From Candidatus Dormiibacterota bacterium (GTDB lineage: Bacteria; Acidobacteriota; Polarisedimenticolia; Gp22-AA2), in the NCBI GenBank assembly GCA_035635555.1, contig DASQAT010000004.1:36796-100795 (forward strand): a stretch of 64,000 nucleotides of DNA, written 5' to 3'. The notes beneath the pieces are model-generated. The model ran no database searches. It was given only the letters and a program-made list of their open reading frames with translations, and had not been told where the DNA came from. A program made the position numbers and the translations under genes. Positions 58,714-64,000 of the stretch are shown piece by piece; position 1 is the first letter of the stretch; every line of letters begins with the position of its first letter.

Positions 58714-60111
58714 ATGCAAGCCGGTCTCGGGAGGATTCCCGACGCGATCGTGGTCGGGGGCGGGTTCGCGGGTCTGGCCGCGGCCACGCTCCTGGCCGAC
58801 GAGGGTGCCCGGGTCCTTGTCCTCGAAGCCCGACCGCACCTCGGGGGGCGGGCCCGATCCTTCGTCGACCCGGAGACCGGCAGCGTGGTCGACAACGGCC
58901 AGCACCTGTTCATGGGGTGCTACCGCGAGACCCTCCGCTTCCTGGGTCGCCTGGGTTCTCTCGACCGTCTCTACCTGCAGCCGCGGCTACACGTTCCGTT
59001 CCTCGACCCCGGAGGGCGCGCGTCGGCCTTCTCTCTGCCGGCCCTGCCGGTCTTCTCCTGGAGCGTCCTGTGGGGGCTGCTGCGATACCCCGGTCTCCCG
59101 TTTCGGGGAAGATGGGGACTCCTGCGGGTGGCGCGGGAGGTGCGCCGCCGGACGCGCGCCGAGGGGCGCGCCTCCGCGGACGCGCTCGACGATCGGAGTG
59201 TCACGTCCTGGCTGGCCTCGCTCGGGCAGGGGACCGCCGCCGGCGAGCGTCTCTGGCGACCCCTGGCGATCGCCGCGCTGAACGAGGACCCCGACCGCGC
59301 CTCGGCCGCCATGCTCCTGCCCGTCCTGCGGGAGATGTTCATGGGTGGGGCGGCGGGCTCGCGGCTCGGTGTGCCCCGCGTCGGCCTGAGCGATCTCTAT
59401 ACCGAGCCCGCGGCTCATTTCCTGCGCGCCCGCGGCTCGGAGATCCGACTGCGCGCCCAGGTCAGGCAGGTGCTGTTCGAGGGCGGCCGCGCGAGCGGAG
59501 TTCTGCTGGCCGACGGCGGACGAGTCGCCGGAGCCCAGGTGATCGCGGCCGTGCCGCCGGACGACCTGCTGGAGATGCTGCCCTCCGAGATCGCCTCCGA
59601 CCCGTTCTTCGCGGGCTGCTCCCGCCTCGAGACCTCGCCGATCGTCTCCGTCTACCTGTGGTTCGGGAGCGAGATCACCGATCTGCCGTTCGCCGGTCTC
59701 ATCGGAGGGGAGTGGCAGTGGCTGTTCAATCGCCGCGCTTTCGCCGGCCGGAGCCCGGCAGGGCACGGAGTCACGATGGTGTGCAGCGCGGCCCGCTCGT
59801 TCGTCGAAGCGTCGCGCGAGACTCTGGTGCGGAAGGCGCTCCAGGACCTGCATCGCTTCGTGCCCGCCTCGCGCCGGGCGGTCCTGCGCCATTCGCTCGT
59901 GCTCAAGGAGAAGCGGGCGGCGATGGCGCCTCTGCGCGGCGGCCTCGCCCTGCGCCCCCCCTGGCGCACTCCCGTCGCCGGATTCCACCTGGCCGGCGAC
60001 TGGACCGCGACCGGCCTCCCCGCGACCATCGAGGGGGCGGTGATCTCGGGACACGCCTGCGCCCGGCAGGTCTTGGGCGAGGCGCAGCCCCGTGCTAGCC
60101 TGCCGCGGTGA
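58714..60111 (+). CDS. hpnE: Hydroxysqualene dehydroxylase HpnE-like
   Basis: A 465-residue FAD-dependent amine-oxidase-fold enzyme. It begins DAIVVGGGFAGLAAATLLA (FAD-binding GxGxxG) and RVLVLEARPHLGGRARSF, then VVDNGQHLFMGCYRETL, LAIAALNEDPDRASAAML, the C-terminal FAD site GFHLAGDWTATGLPATIEG. This order is that of HpnE. The start is ATG 58714, 7 nt after the hpnD stop; an upstream in-frame ATG at 58663 overlaps hpnD and adds a non-conserved leader. Its stop overlaps the GTG of the next membrane gene. Squalene-hopene cyclase is not in the window. Confidence 0.92.
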   Translation: MQAGLGRIPDAIVVGGGFAGLAAATLLADEGARVLVLEARPHLGGRARSFVDPETGSVVDNGQHLFMGCYRETLRFLGRLGSLDRLYLQPRLHVPFLDPGGRASAFSLPALPVFSWSVLWGLLRYPGLPFRGRWGLLRVAREVRRRTRAEGRASADALDDRSVTSWLASLGQGTAAGERLWRPLAIAALNEDPDRASAAMLLPVLREMFMGGAAGSRLGVPRVGLSDLYTEPAAHFLRARGSEIRLRAQVRQVLFEGGRASGVLLADGGRVAGAQVIAAVPPDDLLEMLPSEIASDPFFAGCSRLETSPIVSVYLWFGSEITDLPFAGLIGGEWQWLFNRRAFAGRSPAGHGVTMVCSAARSFVEASRETLVRKALQDLHRFVPASRRAVLRHSLVLKEKRAAMAPLRGGLALRPPWRTPVAGFHLAGDWTATGLPATIEGAVISGHACARQVLGEAQPRASLPR

Positions 60112-60605
60112 GTCTCGTTCCCGGCTTCACGCTGCTCCTTTCCGGCCTCTTCGCCATGCTCGCCGCGGCGCACTTCAGGAGGTTGCGTTATTTCGACCGC
60201 CCTGCCCTCGCGCGGAACTCCCTGTTCGATCCGATCCTCGATGGACTCAAGTGGATCCTCCTGCTGTCGGGTCTGGTCCTGATCCTGCGTGCCTCGCGCG
60301 CCGTCTTCCTTGCGACTGCGGCGGCGCTCCTGGCCCTGTGGTCCTACCGGCGCATGATCAGGAGCGACTTCTTTCAGGAGAGGCTCCTCAGGCGCGACTT
60401 TGTCATCCTGCGCAGGAGCCGGCCCGAGATGTCGGACGGCGAGATCCTGTTCGAGCTGACGTACCGCAAGCACCCGCGCTGGGGCCCCGAGCTGATCGAG
60501 CAGATGGTGCACGACTACCCAAGCATCGAGTCGTTCGCGCGCATGCTGTCGCGGATGGAGCAGGGGTACCGAGGGTTCAAGGGACGCGGCCCTTCGTCGC
60601 GCTAG
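60108..60605 (+). CDS. Small membrane protein coupled to the hopanoid genes
   Basis: A 165-residue protein starting at a GTG that overlaps the hpnE stop by 4 nt. Two or three membrane segments (GFTLLLSGLFAMLAAAHF, WILLLSGLVLILRASRAVF, LATAAALLALWS) occupy the N-terminal half; the remainder is soluble and charged (RRDFVILRRSRPEMSDGE, ILFELTYRKHPRWGPELI). I know of no family name. Coupling to HpnE suggests a role near the squalene-making enzymes, such as a membrane scaffold, but this is inferred from position only. Confidence 0.7.
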   Translation: MSLVPGFTLLLSGLFAMLAAAHFRRLRYFDRPALARNSLFDPILDGLKWILLLSGLVLILRASRAVFLATAAALLALWSYRRMIRSDFFQERLLRRDFVILRRSRPEMSDGEILFELTYRKHPRWGPELIEQMVHDYPSIESFARMLSRMEQGYRGFKGRGPSSR

Positions 60606-60632
60606 CCGGATCGTGAGCCGCCAAACGCGGGA

Positions 60633-61808
60633 TCAGGCGAGAAGTGGAATGATTCGATCCTGCACGGCGGTGGTGACCTCGACGCCGCGCTCGTCCATGT
60701 AGACATCGATCTCGCTGCGCACACCGAAGTCCTCGAGATAGATACCCGGCTCGATCGAGAAGCCGGTGCGCGGTATGAGCTGGCGATCGTCGATCGTCTC
60801 CAAGCCGTCGATGTTGCAGCCGTTGCCGTGCACCTCCAGCCCGATGCTGTGGCCGGTGCGGTGGATGAAGCGCTCGGCGTAGCCGCGCTCACGCACGTGG
60901 TTTCGCGCCACCTCGTCCACGTCCGCGCCGCGGATCCTCTTCCCGAGGGACGCCCCTTCCTTGAGGAATGAGACGGCGGCGTCGCGCGCGCCGGCCACGA
61001 TGTCCCAGATCTCACGGTAGCGGGGCGGCACCTCCTTGCCGAGGTAGGCCATCCAGGTGATGTCCGCCCAGATCGAGCCGTGCGGCTCCTCCCGGCACCA
61101 GAGGTCGAGAAGCAGCAGGTCGTTCTTCTTGATGGGCGCGCTCCCCTCCGCCCGCGGCTCGTAATGCGGGTTGCCGCTGTGCGAGTTGACCGCAACGATG
61201 GGCGGATCGTAGACCAGCCGGCGGGCCCGGAACTGCTCGCCCATGAACCGCTGCACCGAGTATTCGGTGATGGACTCTTTCGACCGCACCGCGCGCGTCA
61301 CGTGATCGAACGTGGTCTGCAGGACTTCCTTGAGACCATGCGCCGCACGGCGGTGCGACTCGAGCGCCTCTCCCGACCAGCGCGCCTCGAAGACCTGAAC
61401 CAGGTCGGCGCTGCTCACGACCTGGGCGCCCGCGGCGCGCACCATCTCCACGGTTCCGGCGTCGACCCGTGAAACATAGGGAATGGCGCCCCCGGGAACG
61501 TACTCCATGGCGACGCGCCGCACGCCGCGCAGCGCCTCGCGCAGCTTCTCCTGGAGCTCGCGGTAGCCGACGAACGGCACCCTGCGGCCCGGCAAGTCGG
61601 CAAACAGGTGCGCCTCGATGGCGTGGTGCAGGAAGACCGGATCGCCGGAGGCGGGGACGAGGCCGAACCAGCGGCGGGTCGCGAAGCGGTCGTCCCCCAG
61701 GCCAATCACCCGCCGCGCGATCGGGTTGAGCCCATGGAAGTCGTACAGAAGCCAGGCGTCGAGTTCGAGCGACTTGAGCGTCGATTGGATGCCGACCACG
61801 TCGAGCAT
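60633..61808 (-). CDS. M24-family Xaa-Pro peptidase
   Basis: A 391-residue metallopeptidase without a signal peptide, so cytoplasmic, unlike the Tat-exported copy at 19.7 kb. The creatinase-like N domain (LLYDFHGLNPIARRVIGL) is followed by the catalytic domain with metal ligands in DLLLLDLWCREEPHGSIWAD, HRTGHSIGLEVHGNG and TGFSIEPGIYLEDFGVRSEI. It likely cleaves Xaa-Pro dipeptides or N termini. An upstream GATAAG box with TG extension lies 9 nt before the ATG at 61808 and there is no ribosome site, so it is another leaderless candidate. It is convergent with the hopanoid cluster. Confidence 0.88.
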   Translation of the reverse strand: MLDVVGIQSTLKSLELDAWLLYDFHGLNPIARRVIGLGDDRFATRRWFGLVPASGDPVFLHHAIEAHLFADLPGRRVPFVGYRELQEKLREALRGVRRVAMEYVPGGAIPYVSRVDAGTVEMVRAAGAQVVSSADLVQVFEARWSGEALESHRRAAHGLKEVLQTTFDHVTRAVRSKESITEYSVQRFMGEQFRARRLVYDPPIVAVNSHSGNPHYEPRAEGSAPIKKNDLLLLDLWCREEPHGSIWADITWMAYLGKEVPPRYREIWDIVAGARDAAVSFLKEGASLGKRIRGADVDEVARNHVRERGYAERFIHRTGHSIGLEVHGNGCNIDGLETIDDRQLIPRTGFSIEPGIYLEDFGVRSEIDVYMDERGVEVTTAVQDRIIPLLA

Positions 61809-61846
61809 AAAAGATAACTTATCACAGGTGTCGGGCCGGGCCGCTT

Positions 61847-64000
61847 CTACGGCCCGCAGGCGTCGCCTGTGCCGTTGCCGTCGGTGTCTTCCTGGCCGGG
61901 GTTGGGGGCGTCGGGGCAGTTGTCGCAGGCGTCGCCGCGGCCGTCGTGGTCGCGGTCGGCCTGGCCCGGGTTGGCGAGGCGCGGGCAGTTGTCGTCGATG
62001 TCATGGACCGTGTCGCCGTCGGTGTCGGCGTTCTGCGGCAGGCACGGTGACGGCAGGGGGATCACCTGTCCGGAGGAGCCGGTCCCGGCGATCCCCTCGC
62101 CGCAGTGGTTGGTCCCGGTGACCAGGTAGTAGAAGATCGAGTTGAGCGGGGGATTGGCGGCGTCGGTGAAGGTCGCGGCGGTCACCTCGGGACTCTGGCA
62201 CAGAGGTCCGCTGCCGAACGAGAAATGGATGCTCGTGGTGCCACGGTAGAGGTTGTGGACGTTGGCCTGGACGATGGGGGTGAAGCGGAACGCTCCGGGC
62301 GCCCCTCCCAGGATCTGCGTCAGCGTCGGGCCGACCTCCCCCGGAATGGCGCTGACGCTGTTGACCAGGGGCGCGCAGTCGGAGACGTCCGGCACCAGGT
62401 CGTTGTCGTCGTCGGGGTCGATGCAGTTGGCCAGCCCGTCGCCGTCGGTGTCGGGGAAGCCGTTGTCGACCAGGCCGTCGCAGTTGTCGTCGATGCCGTT
62501 GCAGGTCTCGGTCGTGGGAGTCCCCGGGGTGCAGGTCCCGGGGGAGCCGTTGACGCAGGCCGGGGCGCTGCGCTGGCAGGCGCCGACGCCGCACGTGATG
62601 GTGCCGAGGTTGTTGTCGATCGTGCCGTCGCAGTTGTCGTCGATGTTGTTGCAGACCTCGGCCGTGGGGGAGCCGGGGGTGCAGGTCTGGGGGACGCCGG
62701 CGACGCAGTTGTTGACGGTGCGCTGGCAGGCGCCGACACCGCACGTGGTGGTGCCGAGGTTGTTGTCGACCGTGCCGTCGCAGTTGTCGTCGATGTTGTT
62801 GCAGACCTCGGCCGTCGGAGTGCCGGGGGTGCAGGTCTGGGGGACGCCGGCGACGCAGTTGTTGACGGTGCGCTGGCAGGCGCCGACGCCGCACGTGGTG
62901 GTGCCGAGGTTTTCGTCGACCAGGGTGTTGCAGTCGTCGTCGACGCCGTTGCACACCTCGACTGCTCCCGGGTGGATCGACGGGTTCTGGTCGTTGCAGT
63001 CGTTGAAGAACGGGTAGCCATCATGATCGCTGTCCTGGCACAGGTCACCAACGCCGTCGGCGTTGGCGTCGGCCTGGTCGGGGTTGGCGAAGGACGGGCA
63101 GTTGTCACAGGCGTCGCCGACGCCGTCGCGGTCCTGGTCGGCCTGGGAGAGATTGGCCACGAGCGGGCAGTTGTCGTTGACGTTCAAGACCGTATCGCCG
63201 TCACTGTCGAGCGGGACGATGGCGCAGGGACTGGTGTTCGGAACTTCACAGGCACCGGGCGGCGCCGTCGAGCCGAGACATCCCTCGGCGCACGAGTTGA
63301 CACCATCCACCAGGTAGTAATAGGCCGAGCCGCGCGGCGGATTGTCCTGATCCGGCGAGGAGCGGTCGGTGGATCCGCTCTCGAAGCAGGTGTGGTTCCA
63401 GACGAAGGGCACGCTCCCCAGCGTCCCGCGGTACACATTGAAGACGTTCGCCTGCATGATCTTCCCCCAGGTGATGGACGCCGGGCCCGTGCCCGTGATC
63501 CTGAGCGTCGGCCCGACCGGTCCCGGCGGGGTCTGAATCGAGAAGACGAACGGGGCGCAATCCAGGGAGTTGGGCACTCCGTCGCCATCCGAATCGGGCA
63601 CCATGAACTCGTAGGCGCCGAGGTCGACCGTGGCGGTGCCGTCGCTGTTGCCGTCCTGCACGCGCGGCTGGCCATCGAGGTCGAGGGCGGAGAGCGTCAC
63701 CCCGGGCGCCGGGGTGTTGGTGCCGGCGTCGATGAGGGGGGAGACGGTGGTCAGGCGGAAGTCTTCGGTGGTGTTCGTGGAGGTTCCCCAGTTCGCCAGG
63801 ATCTTGAACGCCTGCGAGGCGGCCGGCAGGGCCGGAGTGAAGGTCAGGACGTTGGTGCTGGTGTTGATGGCGGTGAGGGTGCGGGGCACGCCGTCGTTGT
63901 TGTACTCCAGCACCTGGTTGGTCAGGTAGCGCGATGCCATGAGCACGGCGACCGTGGTGGTGGTGCCGGTGGCGACGCTGACGTCGGAGAACAGGGGGGC
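61847..64000 (-). CDS. Large secreted calcium/metal-binding repeat protein, 5' end outside the window
   Basis: At least 717 residues; the reading frame stays open to the right edge. The first part (RLTTVSPLIDAGTNTPAPG, DLDGQPRVQDGNSDG) resembles the choice-of-anchor Q type of beta-helix surface proteins. Thrombospondin type 3 calcium repeats follow (DSDGDTVLNVNDNCPLVAN, DQDRDGVGDACDNCPSFAN, DTDGDTVHDIDDNCPRLAN). Between them are MopE-like metal-binding modules (EVCNGVDDDCNTLVDENLG, EVCNNIDDNCDGTVDNNLG) of 50 residues each. Two further blocks (NVFNVYRGTLGSVPFV, NVHNLYRGTTSIHFSF) are fibronectin-like. It is a surface or secreted adhesin-type protein; it ends GNGTGDACGP without an obvious sorting signal. 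Confidence 0.85.
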   Translation of the reverse strand, partial: APLFSDVSVATGTTTTVAVLMASRYLTNQVLEYNNDGVPRTLTAINTSTNVLTFTPALPAASQAFKILANWGTSTNTTEDFRLTTVSPLIDAGTNTPAPGVTLSALDLDGQPRVQDGNSDGTATVDLGAYEFMVPDSDGDGVPNSLDCAPFVFSIQTPPGPVGPTLRITGTGPASITWGKIMQANVFNVYRGTLGSVPFVWNHTCFESGSTDRSSPDQDNPPRGSAYYYLVDGVNSCAEGCLGSTAPPGACEVPNTSPCAIVPLDSDGDTVLNVNDNCPLVANLSQADQDRDGVGDACDNCPSFANPDQADANADGVGDLCQDSDHDGYPFFNDCNDQNPSIHPGAVEVCNGVDDDCNTLVDENLGTTTCGVGACQRTVNNCVAGVPQTCTPGTPTAEVCNNIDDNCDGTVDNNLGTTTCGVGACQRTVNNCVAGVPQTCTPGSPTAEVCNNIDDNCDGTIDNNLGTITCGVGACQRSAPACVNGSPGTCTPGTPTTETCNGIDDNCDGLVDNGFPDTDGDGLANCIDPDDDNDLVPDVSDCAPLVNSVSAIPGEVGPTLTQILGGAPGAFRFTPIVQANVHNLYRGTTSIHFSFGSGPLCQSPEVTAATFTDAANPPLNSIFYYLVTGTNHCGEGIAGTGSSGQVIPLPSPCLPQNADTDGDTVHDIDDNCPRLANPGQADRDHDGRGDACDNCPDAPNPGQEDTDGNGTGDACGP
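62462..62911 (-). repeat. Three 150-bp tandem repeats within the metal-binding protein
   Basis: Copies start at 62911, 62761 and 62611 (minus strand), exactly 150 bp apart, each encoding NLGTTTCGVGACQRT through CNNIDDNCDG. The first two copies differ at only a handful of positions; the third is more diverged (GACQRSAPACVNG). Recent duplication or gene conversion is likely. Confidence 0.85.

Overview
The window is a GC-rich, densely coded stretch of bacterial chromosome from a Gram-negative organism: there are a TonB-dependent receptor, two other predicted outer-membrane barrels, an ArnT-like lipid A-type glycosyltransferase and a lipoprotein. No rRNA, tRNA, IS element, prophage or CRISPR array was seen. 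The VWFA-related secreted protein, the ECF sigma operons ending in DUF4097/PDZ or bactofilin-like proteins, and the TolB-propeller/PHP hydrolase best fit an Acidobacteriota-like lineage. That placement is an inference from gene style, not a phylogeny.

Layout. 1-1.4 kb (minus): type II NADH dehydrogenase (cut by the edge), a pterin-carbinolamine dehydratase and a Fae-like protein. 1.6-9.8 kb: homoserine dehydrogenase, secreted amidohydrolase, CorA, a VWA-HEAT secreted protein, a P5C dehydrogenase and a macrodomain protein. 9.9-13.8 kb: ECF sigma, HEAT-bearing anti-sigma, DUF4097 and PDZ operon. 14-23 kb: small envelope proteins, a LeuA-like synthase, tandem FHA-GGDEF cyclases, a Tat-exported M24 peptidase, a MinD-like ATPase and an outer-membrane barrel. 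23.5-27 kb: a histidine kinase, an NtrC-type regulator, a canonical sigma-54 promoter and one small secreted protein closed by a textbook terminator. 27-33 kb: an ArnT-like transferase divergent from an MprF/LpiA-like synthase coupled to an AcvB/VirJ-like protein. 33-38.6 kb: GAPDH coupled to a secreted propeller/PHP hydrolase, and a membrane-anchored unknown. 38.7-43.1 kb: ferredoxin, QueC, membrane protein, QueD, MutY and a radical SAM protein. 43-50.5 kb: a YdjM-like hydrolase, an alpha/beta hydrolase, CstA, and divergent boxC-boxB. 50.7-56.8 kb: TonB receptor, a second ECF operon and an aldehyde dehydrogenase. 56.9-60.6 kb: hopanoid genes hpnC-hpnD-hpnE plus a coupled membrane protein. 60.6-64 kb: an M24 peptidase and a large calcium/metal-binding repeat protein cut by the right edge.

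A recurring structural theme is that many genes lack a Shine-Dalgarno sequence and instead carry a TANNNT-type -10 hexamer 6-10 nt before the start codon, so their transcripts should be leaderless. Several divergent pairs have back-to-back or overlapping -10 boxes, the clearest being mutY and the radical SAM gene, which share one palindromic octamer. A second theme is 4-nt stop/start overlaps inside operons (both sigma operons, mprF-acvB, gap-hydrolase, hpnC-hpnD, hpnE-membrane protein).

The most notable self-contained system is the kinase / NtrC-type regulator / sigma-54 promoter / small secreted protein circuit, including an NtrC-like palindrome embedded in the 3' end of the regulator gene. 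The second is the envelope-charge locus (ArnT-like, MprF-like, AcvB-like) run from one 36-bp divergent promoter.
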